A program made the position numbers and the translations under genes. The notes under the pieces were generated by a model. That model was given only the letters and a program-made list of their open reading frames with translations, did no database searches and had not been told where the DNA came from. From contig JAAUSA010000028.1 of NCBI GenBank assembly GCA_012031975.1, positions 1-33,374 of the forward strand: a stretch of 33,374 bases of DNA, in the 5' to 3' direction. The stretch's first letter is position 1. Every line of letters starts with the position of its first letter. This document shows positions 24,589 through 33,374 of this stretch, in pieces. This DNA is from Alkalinema sp. RU_4_3 (GTDB lineage: Bacteria; Cyanobacteriota; Cyanobacteriia; Leptolyngbyales; Leptolyngbyaceae).

Positions 24589-25058
24589 GGATAGACTCCT
24601 TTCAAATGCGCCAGTGGGGCAATCCTAATCTATGCTAGGGGATGTGAGCAACTTTCTTTATGGCGTTGCGAACTTGATTGCAACCTGCCTCCGACAAGGG
24701 CAAATCTACGCATCCTCTTGTTGGCCCAGGCCCCGATCGAACGGTGACTTGACCATCTCCACGGATCACAAACCTTCTTTCTGTTTGCCAAGATATCCTT
24801 GGACCCCGCTGTGCATGCTCGATGCCCAGTCAGGTTCCGGGTGCGAAGGCTAATCGCGATGGGCGGACGGTGGATTCATTTTTTTTGAATCTTTATTGTT
24901 CGCTAACCCGAATTTCATGATTAGAAGGTTACGGTTGGGGAGATTGTGGTTTTGAATCTGGACTTTTAGAAAGTACGTGGTTTTTTCTCCTCGCCTCAGC
25001 CCATCACCCTTTTAAGACACCCCTAATTCCCGTTGATACTTTGGATTGACAAACCATC
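24589..25058. other. Intergenic region with a T-loop inverted repeat
   Basis: These 470 bases between the small membrane protein and the SRPBCC gene contain no convincing coding frame. An open plus-strand frame at 24632-24853 is Cys/Ser/Pro-rich and unlike a real protein. GATTCA and TGAATC face each other across a loop of seven T residues (24873-24891); its role is unclear. Promoters for both flanking genes are expected here but none is clear. Confidence 0.4.
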
Positions 25059-25631
25059 ATGGCATTATCGGCTGGCAAACTTTGCGATCGACTTGAAGCA
25101 CCCATGGACCTGGCAGCCCTGATGAAGGGCGAGGTGGTGCTCAGAACCCGTCCCTACTCTGCCGTTGGTGGCTCAGTGGTGGCCCAGATCTACCTTCCGC
25201 TGTCGCCTCAATTGGTGTGGCATCAGTTGACCGACTATTCCCGCTGGACGCAGTATTTTCCGGACATCACCCGCAGCGAAATCATCCACAATGGCATTGC
25301 CTCCGTCGGCGGTGCCCAGTTGAAAAAACAGGTGAAACGCCTCTATCAGGCCGCCAGCAAAGCCTTTTTATTCCTGACCGCCAAGGTGGAAATCTACCTC
25401 AAGGTCCTCGAAACCCAGCACCAGCGGATTCAGTTCTATTTTGAATCCGGCAGCTTTAACGATTTTGCGGCGGACTTGCAATTGCAACCCCATGGGGAAG
25501 GGACAATCCTTACCTATGTGGTGCAGGCGACCCCGCTGATTCCGGTGCCGAGCATGTTTATTGAGCATGCAATTCAGATGGATTTGCCCGCCAATTTACG
25601 GCGGATGCGGCAGGTGATCTGCGCGGCCTAA
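25059..25631 (+). CDS. SRPBCC / START-like (cyclase-dehydrase type) protein
   Basis: This 190-aa product resembles the polyketide cyclase/dehydrase (COQ10/START-like) superfamily. VVAQIYLPLSPQLVWHQLTDYSRWTQYFPDI is the classical N-terminal strand-helix region. Extended strands follow (KVEIYLKVLE, RIQFYFESGSFNDF, GTILTYVVQATPLIPVPS), and an amphipathic C-terminal helix (LPANLRRMRQVI) closes the hydrophobic cavity. Such proteins bind lipids, quinones or pigments. In cyanobacteria related genes are often annotated only by fold. It lies upstream of hemE on the same strand, but a 160-bp gap makes a common transcript uncertain. Confidence 0.75.
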   Translation: MALSAGKLCDRLEAPMDLAALMKGEVVLRTRPYSAVGGSVVAQIYLPLSPQLVWHQLTDYSRWTQYFPDITRSEIIHNGIASVGGAQLKKQVKRLYQAASKAFLFLTAKVEIYLKVLETQHQRIQFYFESGSFNDFAADLQLQPHGEGTILTYVVQATPLIPVPSMFIEHAIQMDLPANLRRMRQVICAA

Positions 25632-25793
25632 GGGCTATGGCTCAGGGGTTTTGGGCGATCGTCCAAAATGCCAAACCTAGCTTGGATTACAAATCCGTTA
25701 CATTAATTCGCTTTGCTTCCATTGGGTTCGCCCCGAATGATAGGCTGATTTTTGTATCCAATTGATAAACCCAAGTTAGGAAAAGGCGCATAC

Positions 25794-26861
25794 ATGACCG
25801 GGCCAAACGACATCCCATATTTGTTACGAGCGGCACGTAAGGAGGCCTTAGACCGACCTCCCGTTTGGATGATGCGTCAGGCAGGGCGCTATATGAAGGT
25901 GTACCGCGATCTGCGCGAGAAGTACCCTTCTTTTCGGGAGCGATCGGAGAATCCCGACCTCTCGATTGAGATTTCCCTCCAGCCCTGGAAAGCTTTTTCC
26001 CCCGACGGCGTGATTATGTTCTCGGACATTTTGACCCCTCTGCCGGGCGTGGGTATTCCCTTTGACATTATTGAAAGCAAAGGCCCGATTATCGATCCCC
26101 CCATCCGCACCATGGAGCAGGTCAAGCAACTGCGCGTGCTGGACCCCGATGAATCCCTGCCCTTCGTGAAGACCGTGCTGCAAACCCTGCGTCAGGAAGT
26201 GGGTAACAAGGCGGCGGTGTTGGGCTTTGTCGGATCGCCCTGGACCCTGGCGGCCTATGCCGTGGAAGGGAAGAGTTCTAAGGACTATGCCGTGATCAAG
26301 CGGATGGCCTTCTCGGAGCCCGAAACCCTGCATGCCCTGTTGGGGATTTTGGCGGATTCCATCGCCAATTATGTCCGTTTCCAGATCGACAGCGGTGCCC
26401 AGGTGGTGCAGTTGTTTGACTCCTGGGCCGGGAACCTGAGCCCAATAGACTATGATACCTTTGCCCTGCCCTACCAGCAGCGGGTGATCCAGCAGGTGAA
26501 GCAGACCCACCCGGATACGCCGCTGATCATGTACATCAGCGGTAGCGCCGGGGTACTGGAGCGCATGGGTCAGTCGGGCGTGGATATTGTCAGCGTGGAC
26601 TGGACCGTGGACATGGCCGATGCCCGCCGACGGTTGGGGCCGGACATGGGCGTGCAGGGGAACGTGGACCCTGGCATTCTGTTTGGGTCGAAGGATATGA
26701 TTCGCGATCGCATCCATGACACCGTCCGCAAGGCGGGCAATCGCGGCCATATCCTGAACCTGGGCCATGGCATTTTGCCGGGTACGCCGGAGGAAAATGC
26801 GGCGCACTTCTTTGAGACGGCCAAACAGATCGATCTCAAACAGCTAATGGCAGCGCGCTAG
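25794..26861 (+). CDS. hemE: Uroporphyrinogen decarboxylase
   Basis: This 355-aa enzyme converts uroporphyrinogen III to coproporphyrinogen III in haem and chlorophyll synthesis. The family signature [14 protein letters not shown] is near the N-terminus, and [40 protein letters not shown] and [17 protein letters not shown] follow as expected. I chose the ATG at 25794 ([17 protein letters not shown]) because family members begin here; the frame continues upstream to a weaker start at 25752. A hairpin terminator lies 23 bases after the stop, so hemE probably ends a transcript. Confidence 0.96.
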   Translation: MTGPNDIPYLLRAARKEALDRPPVWMMRQAGRYMKVYRDLREKYPSFRERSENPDLSIEISLQPWKAFSPDGVIMFSDILTPLPGVGIPFDIIESKGPIIDPPIRTMEQVKQLRVLDPDESLPFVKTVLQTLRQEVGNKAAVLGFVGSPWTLAAYAVEGKSSKDYAVIKRMAFSEPETLHALLGILADSIANYVRFQIDSGAQVVQLFDSWAGNLSPIDYDTFALPYQQRVIQQVKQTHPDTPLIMYISGSAGVLERMGQSGVDIVSVDWTVDMADARRRLGPDMGVQGNVDPGILFGSKDMIRDRIHDTVRKAGNRGHILNLGHGILPGTPEENAAHFFETAKQIDLKQLMAAR

Positions 26862-26883
26862 GTCTGGAATCCATCGGAGACAT

Positions 26884-26935
26884 GACGACCGGGTTCGGGT
26901 AAGATTCTTACCTACGCTCCCGGTTGTCGTATTTT
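26884..26935 (+). terminator. Hairpin terminator downstream of hemE
   Basis: A 10-bp stem with one G-U pair (GACGACCGGG 26884-26893 with CCCGGTTGTC 26919-26928) encloses an inner perfect 6-bp stem (GGTAAG/CTTACC, 26898-26912). The outer stem is followed by GTATTTTC. It ends about 15 bases before the next start codon, so it could also fold in the leader of the downstream gene. Confidence 0.6.
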
Positions 26936-26949
26936 CTGGACCCTTAAAC

Positions 26950-27912
26950 ATGAATCGAAAGCGCATCTTTATGACTGGTGCCGGTGGCTGTATTGGCCAC
27001 TATATTGCCGATGCGCTGATTCGGGAGACGGATCATGAGTTGTTTTTACTCCTGAGAGATCCGGGGAAATTGCGCTTTGACTACCAGATGCGACCGGGGA
27101 TTAAGATTTTGCAGGGGGATATGCGATCGATCGCCCAGTACAGCGATCTACTCAAGGAAATGGATACGGCGATCTTGACGGCGACTTCCTGGGGCGGGGA
27201 GCAGGAGGCCTATGAGATTAATGTCCAAAGGACTGAGGAATTAATCGATCTGCTGGACCCGGCGGTATGCGAGCAGATTATTTATTTTTCGACGGCGAGT
27301 ATTCTCGATCAGCAGAATCAGCCCCTAGCGGTGGCGGGGCAGGTGCAGGGGCAGGACTATATTCGATCGAAGTATTTGGGGTTTCAGAAGCTGCAACAGT
27401 CGCCGATGTTCGCCAAGATGACGGTGTTGTTTCCGACGATTGTGTTTGGGGGGAATGAGCGGTTTCCGAAGTCGCCGCTGACGGCGGGGCTGGGGGATGT
27501 GATGCGGTGGGTGCCCCTGGCGCGGTTTTTTAAGGCGGATGCGAGTTTCCACTTTATCCATGGGCGCGATATTGCGGAGGTGGTGCGACATTTTGTTGAT
27601 GTACCGCCAGCACCGGGGGAGTCTAGGCAGTTTGTGTTGGGGAACGATCGCTTGACGGTGGAGGCTTTGGTGGGAGAGCTAGCGGCCTATTTCGGGCAGC
27701 GCATCTATTTTCAGGTGCCCTTGACCCAGGCTTGGGTGAACTTTTTTATTAAGGTGTTTCGGATTCAGATTGGCGAGTGGGAGCGGTTTGCGATCAACCA
27801 TCGGCATTTCACCCACCAAAATGTGGTGAATCCGGCCTCCTTTGGGCGTCAGACGTTCTATCCGACGCTGTCTTCTGTGTTGCAGGTCTGTGGGATCGCG
27901 CCCAAACGTTAG
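26950..27912 (+). CDS. NAD(P)-dependent epimerase/reductase, extended SDR family
   Basis: This 320-aa protein has the extended short-chain dehydrogenase layout: a Rossmann motif MTGAGGCIGHYIADAL at the N-terminus, an acidic strand after GIKILQGDM, STAS preceding the catalytic pair YIRSK (Tyr-x-x-x-Lys), and a substrate domain (FHFIHGRDIAEVV). It probably acts on a nucleotide sugar, isoprenoid or pigment precursor; hemE upstream is suggestive but not proof. The stop TAG interlocks with the stop of the convergent SpoIIM-like gene. Confidence 0.85.
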   Translation: MNRKRIFMTGAGGCIGHYIADALIRETDHELFLLLRDPGKLRFDYQMRPGIKILQGDMRSIAQYSDLLKEMDTAILTATSWGGEQEAYEINVQRTEELIDLLDPAVCEQIIYFSTASILDQQNQPLAVAGQVQGQDYIRSKYLGFQKLQQSPMFAKMTVLFPTIVFGGNERFPKSPLTAGLGDVMRWVPLARFFKADASFHFIHGRDIAEVVRHFVDVPPAPGESRQFVLGNDRLTVEALVGELAAYFGQRIYFQVPLTQAWVNFFIKVFRIQIGEWERFAINHRHFTHQNVVNPASFGRQTFYPTLSSVLQVCGIAPKR

Positions 27913-28871
27913 GGGTTTGGTCCTTTGCGGTTTTGTAGGTAGGTCATGAAGAGGACGAAGATGGCGGTGCCGATCGCGTACTTGATCAGATCCGGAATCA
28001 GGGGACTGGGGGACAGGAAGCCTTCGATGACGCCCGCGATGATCAGCATGGGGACGATGCCGTAGACGAGCTGGGTGGCTTGCTGGCCGTAGATCTTTAG
28101 GGCGTCGATGCGTTTGTATTGGCCGGGGAAGAGGATGGCCCGCGCTAAAAGTAGGCCCGCGCCCCCGGATAGGAAAATGGCGGGGAGTTCTAGGGAGCCA
28201 TGGGGCAGGACAAACCCCCAAAAGGGTCCGGCGAGGCCGTTTTGACCGACGAGGGCGGCGACGCCGCCGATGAGCAATCCGTTGAACACCAGGAGCAGGC
28301 AGGTGAAGAATCCGGCGCTGATGCCGCCTGCCATCACTTTGAAACAAACCCCAATGTTGTTGGTCATGATGTCGCTGGCGGCGGCGGGTTCGGAGCCGAG
28401 AATAGAGCCCATCCAGAGTTCGCCGTCGTTTTGGACCTTATGGATCAGGTGCTCGGGGACGATCATCGCCATAAATTCTGGATCGCGCGCTGAGTACCAC
28501 CAGGCGATTAGGCCGCTGCCGATGAAGAGGGCGGTGGCGATCGCCGTATAGATCCAGGTCTGGCGTACGACTTCCGGGAAGCCCTGGCGATAGAAGCGGA
28601 GGAGCGATCGCCATTCCTGCTTGCGGGAGCTTTGGTAGATCAGGCTGTAGCCGCGACTGGTGAGAGCTTGGAGGCTGCCTGTGAGGGTTTCGCTGACCTG
28701 GTGGGTTTGGGCGCGGGCGAGGTCGGCGCTGGCCGATCGGTAGAGGCTCGCTAGGGTCTGGATTTGGTCGGGCTTGAGGCTTTTGAGGCCTTTGCCCTCG
28801 GCCTGTTTGAGGAGTTGTTCTAGGGTTTTCCAGTTGGGTTCTCGACGGGCGATCCAGCGCTTGAAGTTCAT
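27909..28871 (-). CDS. Stage II sporulation protein M-like (SpoIIM/DUF95) membrane protein
   Basis: This 320-aa protein has a cytosolic helical N-terminus of about 110 residues and then several membrane spans (TWIYTAIATALFIGSGLIAWW, GISAGFFTCLLLVFNGLLIGG, LPAIFLSGGAGLLLARAILF, YGIVPMLIIAGVIEGFL). The MTNNIGVCFKVMAGG segment and GFVLPHGSLELPAIFLSG are hallmarks of the family. In non-sporulating bacteria these proteins are commonly encoded near RDD and other membrane genes; here a membrane protein and an RDD protein follow divergently. Function outside sporulation is not established. Confidence 0.9.
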   Translation of the reverse strand: MNFKRWIARREPNWKTLEQLLKQAEGKGLKSLKPDQIQTLASLYRSASADLARAQTHQVSETLTGSLQALTSRGYSLIYQSSRKQEWRSLLRFYRQGFPEVVRQTWIYTAIATALFIGSGLIAWWYSARDPEFMAMIVPEHLIHKVQNDGELWMGSILGSEPAAASDIMTNNIGVCFKVMAGGISAGFFTCLLLVFNGLLIGGVAALVGQNGLAGPFWGFVLPHGSLELPAIFLSGGAGLLLARAILFPGQYKRIDALKIYGQQATQLVYGIVPMLIIAGVIEGFLSPSPLIPDLIKYAIGTAIFVLFMTYLQNRKGPNP

Positions 28872-29037
28872 GGGGGTTGGTGGGGTTGGCGGGATGGATG
28901 GGTGTTGTGGGTGGCTGAATCATGAACCAAAGCCTTAATTTTTCGGCCTATTCCGTCCACTCTATCTAACATAGCCTTAGGGGCAGTGATGGTCGCCGCC
29001 CCCAACGATAATTTCTCTCTATCTAAACTTTCCCCCT

Positions 29038-30024
29038 ATGAGTTCAACTCAACCCATTCGTCCCCTCAGTGTTGGTAATGTGGTCAGTGCGTCGATTCGC
29101 CTGTTTCGATCGCATATGGGCCAATTTCTAGGAATTGCCTTGAAGGCTGTGGGCTGGATGGCTCTCCCTTGGATCCCGATTTTGCTGGCCGTTGTTGTTT
29201 TTGCAACAGCCATGGCGACCTTGTCCTCGGCGGGCAGTAGTAGCAATCCCGGTGGCTTGATCGCCTTTGGGGTGCTGATGATCCCGGTATTTCTTGTTCT
29301 GTTGATCTTCTGTTCGGCCAAGGTGCTGACGAATGAGGCGTTGATTTCTCGCTTGGCGTTTCAAGATTTAATCAGTCAGCCCGAGAGTACGGCGGTGGCT
29401 TGGCAGCAGGTGCGTAAGCGGACATGGCATTTCTGGTTTGCTCGCTTGATGGTGGGGTTAATCCTGGGGGCCGTGAGTTTTGCCTTCTCCCTGCTACAAA
29501 ATATCCTGACGGCCATTCCCCAGGCCCTGGTGGGTAGTAGTAGTCGCAGTGGCTCAGCGGCGGCCATGCTGGTGGGCTTGATTGTGCTGGTGGTGTTGCT
29601 GGCGAATTATGCGGTGCAGCTATGGTTCCAGGCAAGGTTTTTTATTCCGGAGCTGCCGATCGCCCTGGAAGAGAATGTGACGGGGGACCAGTCGATCGTG
29701 CGCTCTTGGGAGCTGTCTAAGGGCAATGCGGTGCGGATCTCGCTGGTGATTCTGGTGGCGGGGTTGATTACGGTGCCGCTCTTTTTGTTGGCCTTTGTGC
29801 CAGGGATTGTCAGTTTGATCGCGCTGGCGCCAACGATGCGAGCTGGGGTCTCGCCGGAGACGACGGCGGTCTTCACGATTATGGGTCTGTTTGGTCTGGG
29901 GTTTGTGTTGGTGCTGGGGTTGAGTATCTTTACGATGCCCTTCTGGCAGACGATTAAGGCCGTGATCTACTATGACCTGCGCAGTCGGCGCGAAGGCATG
30001 GGGCTGGAGTTGCGTGAACGTTAG
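29038..30024 (+). CDS. Polytopic membrane protein of unknown function
   Basis: This 328-aa protein has about six membrane spans (WMALPWIPILLAVVVFATAM, GVLMIPVFLVLLIFC, AMLVGLIVLVVLLANYAVQL, LVILVAGLITVPLFLLAFVP, FGLGFVLVLGLSIF). It begins RPLSVGNVVSASIRLFRSH and ends with WQTIKAVIYYDLRSRREG. This frame is typical of the DUF975/YckC-neighbour class of membrane proteins (start 'IL...A..L...', end 'YYDLR.R.EG'). No catalytic motif is visible. It lies between the divergent SpoIIM-like gene and the RDD gene, a conserved type of neighbourhood that suggests a common membrane process. Confidence 0.7.
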   Translation: MSSTQPIRPLSVGNVVSASIRLFRSHMGQFLGIALKAVGWMALPWIPILLAVVVFATAMATLSSAGSSSNPGGLIAFGVLMIPVFLVLLIFCSAKVLTNEALISRLAFQDLISQPESTAVAWQQVRKRTWHFWFARLMVGLILGAVSFAFSLLQNILTAIPQALVGSSSRSGSAAAMLVGLIVLVVLLANYAVQLWFQARFFIPELPIALEENVTGDQSIVRSWELSKGNAVRISLVILVAGLITVPLFLLAFVPGIVSLIALAPTMRAGVSPETTAVFTIMGLFGLGFVLVLGLSIFTMPFWQTIKAVIYYDLRSRREGMGLELRER

Positions 30025-30081
30025 TTGCTGGCAAACTCCCAATTTCTTGGATCACTTTTATTCTTCTCATCTTCCTGACCC

Positions 30082-30876
30082 ATGCGTTTCTTCAATCGGA
30101 TTAAGCTGAAAACCCCGGAAAGCGTGGAGCTGGAGTTTGTTCTCGCGGGCCTCGGCGGTCGGGTGCTGGCCTGGGTGATCGATTCCCATATTCTCTGGCT
30201 GTCTTACATGCTGGTGTTGGTGGTGTTTTCGTTTTTGTCCGAAGGGATTACGGAACTGCTCGATCGCACCGGACTCCTGGCCCCTGGCTTCCAAAACTGG
30301 GTGGTGGCGATCATTACCCTGTTTACTTTCTTCTGGTTTACGGGCTACTTTGCCCTGTTTGAAACCCTCTGGCGGGGCCAGACCCCTGGGAAACGCTGGG
30401 CTAAGATCCGGGTGATCCGCGATGATGGGCGGCCCGTGGGGCTGGCCCAGGCTTCGGTGCGATCGCTGCTGCGTCCGATCGATGACCTCCTGTTTTTGGG
30501 TTTCTTCTTCGTCTTGATTGGCCAGCAGGAGAAACGAATTGGCGACTGGACGGCCGGTACGGTGGTGGTCCAGGAGGAACTGGCACCAGTCGGATCCAGT
30601 GCGTTCCCCTTGGGTGCCAAGGCCCAGAATGTAGCCGATCGACTGTTAGATGTGCCCCAAATCCAGGAGCTGCTGCCCGATGACTTCGCGATTTTGCGGG
30701 AATACCTCCAGCGACGGATTGCCATGGAGCCGCCTGTGCGTCAGGAGGTCAGCCTCAAATTGGCCCGGCAGTTTAAAAATCTACTTCACATGGACGAGTT
30801 GCCCTTTGAGATGACCAGTGATTTGTTCTTGGAGGGAATTTATCTCGCCTACCAGCAACAGTCTCCGGAACTTTAG
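30082..30876 (+). CDS. RDD-family membrane protein
   Basis: This is a 264-aa protein. GGRVLAWVIDSHILWLSYMLVLVVFSF contains the Arg and Asp that define RDD proteins. Further spans include WVVAIITLFTFFWFTGYFALF, and the segment LWRGQTPGKRWAKIRVIRDDG is the conserved GQTPGK motif. DDLLFLGFFFVLIG and RIGDWTAGTVVV complete the domain. The last 90 residues form a soluble helical tail. RDD proteins are proposed transporters or channels. It starts 57 bases after the preceding membrane gene on the same strand, so the two probably share a transcript. Confidence 0.9.
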   Translation: MRFFNRIKLKTPESVELEFVLAGLGGRVLAWVIDSHILWLSYMLVLVVFSFLSEGITELLDRTGLLAPGFQNWVVAIITLFTFFWFTGYFALFETLWRGQTPGKRWAKIRVIRDDGRPVGLAQASVRSLLRPIDDLLFLGFFFVLIGQQEKRIGDWTAGTVVVQEELAPVGSSAFPLGAKAQNVADRLLDVPQIQELLPDDFAILREYLQRRIAMEPPVRQEVSLKLARQFKNLLHMDELPFEMTSDLFLEGIYLAYQQQSPEL

Positions 30877-31097
30877 GCTGCGCGCGATCAAATTCAAGGA
30901 TCTGGCCCAGGGGACCCTAGCCGATCCAATCCCCTGCTGCGTGGGAATACTATACCCAGCGACATAGGCTCCAGTGGGGGATTTTATTTTTTTGATAAAT
31001 CTACCCCGCAGTACACGGATTCTCCGTAGCGTCTTGGTATACATAAGTAGCTACGATCACTTTGTCTCAGATCTCTCTAGAGTTTTTGGTCTTTCCT

Positions 31098-32219
31098 ATG
31101 CTTGACTGTATCGTCGTGGGCGCAGGCCCCGCAGGTGGCAGTGCCGCCTATCATCTCGCTAAGCGTGGTCGCTCTGTCCTCGTCCTTGAACGGGAGGCCT
31201 TGCCTCGCTACAAGCCCTGTAGTGGCGGGGTTTCCCCGGCGATCGCGGCCTGGTTTGATTTCGATTTTGCGCCGGTGATTGTTCAGAAGGTGGATACGAT
31301 TCGCTATACCTGGAAGGTGGGCGATCCGGTGGAGGCGGTGTTGAATACGCCGGAGCCGATGTGGATGGTCCAGCGCGACAAGTTTGACCAGCATTTAATG
31401 GAGCAGGCGGTGGCGGTCGGTGCTCAGGTTCAGGACCAGACGGAGGTCCTGGGGATTGAGTTCAAGGGCGATCACTGGCAGGTGAATACGAGCAGTGGCA
31501 CGATGCAGGCGCGCTACCTGGTGGCGGCGGATGGGGCGAAGGGGCCGATGGCCCAGTGGCTGGGGTTTCCCGCCAGGGTTTGCCGGATGGGGGCGGTGCT
31601 AGAGGTGCCCGCGAGTGCCGTGAGTCCCCAGGCTCAGTTTGATTTTGGTCTGCTGAAGAATGGGTTTATTTGGCAGTTTCCGAAGGGCGATCGCTATTCG
31701 ATCGGCACCGGGATTCTGCGCGGCAAGGATGAGCAGGACCTGAATGATGTCCTGGCGGACTATGCCAAGAAGCTGAAGATTGATATTTCCCAGGCGAAAA
31801 TCCATCAGCATCCGATCTGTCTGTGGGAGGGAGATGAGGATCTCCATGGCCGTCAATCTCTGCTGGCGGGTGAGGCAGCGGGGGTTTTGGATCCGATGAC
31901 AGCGGAGGGGATCCGGCCTTCGATGTTTAGCGGGGTGAAGGCGGCGGAGGCGATCGATGGGGCCTTGGCGGGCAATGCCCAGGCCTTGGCGGGCTATACC
32001 CAGACGATGCAGGAGGAATGGGGCAAGGATATGGCCTGGGCAGCGAAGCTGGCGGGCATTTTCTACCGTGTGCCGAATATTGGCTATAAAGTCGGTGTGA
32101 AGCGGGCTTCGGCCACCGATCGCCTCGGCAAAATCCTCTGCGGCGAGCTGCGCTATGCGGATGTAGCCAACCGGGCCTTGAAGAAGCTCGGTGGTGGTTT
32201 GATCCCAGGGTTGGGTTAG
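31098..32219 (+). CDS. Geranylgeranyl-reductase-family FAD-dependent oxidoreductase
   Basis: This is a 373-aa flavoprotein. The N-terminus MLDCIVVGAGPAGGSAAYHLA is an FAD-binding dinucleotide fold, followed by PRYKPCSGGVSP. WMVQRDKFDQHLMEQA, YLVAADGAKGP and the GEAAGVLDPMTAEGIRPSMFSG motif are typical of the GG-reductase family, which reduces prenyl side chains of chlorophyll, tocopherol or archaeal-type lipids. It is not clearly the canonical ChlP, so I give no symbol. The ATG at 31098 is the first in-frame ATG; no strong ribosome site precedes it. A repeat and a strong terminator follow. Confidence 0.85.
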   Translation: MLDCIVVGAGPAGGSAAYHLAKRGRSVLVLEREALPRYKPCSGGVSPAIAAWFDFDFAPVIVQKVDTIRYTWKVGDPVEAVLNTPEPMWMVQRDKFDQHLMEQAVAVGAQVQDQTEVLGIEFKGDHWQVNTSSGTMQARYLVAADGAKGPMAQWLGFPARVCRMGAVLEVPASAVSPQAQFDFGLLKNGFIWQFPKGDRYSIGTGILRGKDEQDLNDVLADYAKKLKIDISQAKIHQHPICLWEGDEDLHGRQSLLAGEAAGVLDPMTAEGIRPSMFSGVKAAEAIDGALAGNAQALAGYTQTMQEEWGKDMAWAAKLAGIFYRVPNIGYKVGVKRASATDRLGKILCGELRYADVANRALKKLGGGLIPGLG

Positions 32220-32228
32220 AATAGCTGG

Positions 32229-32307
32229 CCCCCTAAATTCCCCAATTCTGGGGGACTTTGAGACAGTTTGGGTTCGGAAGTCCCCAGAATTGGGGGGTTG
32301 GGGGGCG
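32229..32307. repeat. Large imperfect palindromic repeat, C/G-run type
   Basis: CCCCAATTCTGGGGGACTT (32240-32258) is matched in inverted orientation by AAGTCCCCAGAATTGGGG (32278-32295), one base apart in a C-run, around a loop of about 19 bases; C- and G-runs extend both ends. This architecture is that of dispersed, MITE-like intergenic elements common in cyanobacterial genomes. It lies between the reductase gene and a terminator. Confidence 0.7.
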
Positions 32308-32332
32308 GCTCGCGAGGATTTGTTGCATTAAT

Positions 32333-32375
32333 AACAAAAACGGCAGGTGTAGTGAATACACCTGCCGTTTTTGTT
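32333..32375. terminator. Strong bidirectional rho-independent terminator
   Basis: A perfect 19-bp stem (32333-32351 with 32357-32375, core CGGCAGGTGTA) with a GTGAA loop is flanked by A5 on one side and T5 on the other. It lies between the convergent reductase gene and frr and can terminate both. Confidence 0.9.
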
Positions 32376-32394
32376 GGGGCAAAACGCCGAAGGA

Positions 32395-33374
<980 letters not shown>

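Noticed and set aside
24632-24853. 73-codon plus-strand frame in the gap before the SRPBCC gene
   Set aside because: It has no ribosome site, odd Cys/Ser/Pro composition and no recognisable fold.
25848-26807. Long minus-strand open frame opposite hemE
   Set aside because: It is His/Gln/Gly-rich, matches no family and lies wholly antisense to an unmistakable hemE.
27679-28923. Two Arg/Pro-rich minus-strand frames across the SDR and SpoIIM-like genes
   Set aside because: The composition is typical of out-of-frame GC-rich DNA, and both overlap well-supported genes.

Overview
The window looks like chromosomal DNA from a cyanobacterium. HIP1-type octamers (GCGATCGC and one-base variants) recur throughout. 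Several products are of cyanobacterial type: a Prx-Grx hybrid peroxiredoxin, a geranylgeranyl-reductase-family oxidoreductase, HemE, a HAD-IA 'hyp1' phosphatase, and heptameric short tandem repeats. Most of the window is ordinary housekeeping and envelope DNA, but the left third is AT-richer and accessory in character.

Left accessory block (1-10.5 kb, all minus strand). After a broken partial ORF at the edge comes a nine-gene, co-directional, closely spaced array. In transcription order it reads: an atypical receiver-HTH regulator (9627-10226), a stand-alone degenerate receiver (9181-9540), two paralogous Glu/Trp-rich proteins (8413-9180 and 7401-8363), a predicted HExxH metalloprotease (5977-7347), a 470-aa unknown (4457-5869), a 386-aa protein with a second HExxH-like motif (3219-4379), and two proteins sharing an N-terminal domain (2642-3097 and 680-2599). 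The last of these also carries a serine beta-lactamase-fold domain. Three of the nine share a short Phe-Glu-Ala motif close to the N-terminus. I do not recognise this array as a named system and consider it the best candidate for something undescribed.

Middle (10.5-19.2 kb). This region holds an AraC regulator, an N-terminally short Uma2-like nuclease, hisC, a processive family-2 glycosyltransferase overlapping a radical SAM gene, a TPR protein, an ExbB/TolQ-type channel subunit and a membrane-anchored or secreted amidase.

Right (19.2-33.4 kb). This region holds a frameshifted HAD phosphatase, fmt, a pentapeptide-repeat protein split into two overlapping frames, prx-grx, a UgpC/MalK-type ATPase, a 59-aa membrane protein, a SRPBCC protein, hemE, an SDR, a SpoIIM / membrane protein / RDD trio, a geranylgeranyl-reductase-family gene, and pyrH-frr. 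The pyrH gene is cut by the window edge.

Two cross-cutting patterns stand out. First, three convergent gene pairs share the same interlocked 4-nt TTAG/CTAA stop. Second, several reading frames carry single-base lesions (HAD gene, pentapeptide gene, a compensated double shift in frr, and the left-edge ORF). These suggest either indel errors in this assembly or genuine decay, and should be resolved before the proteins are interpreted.
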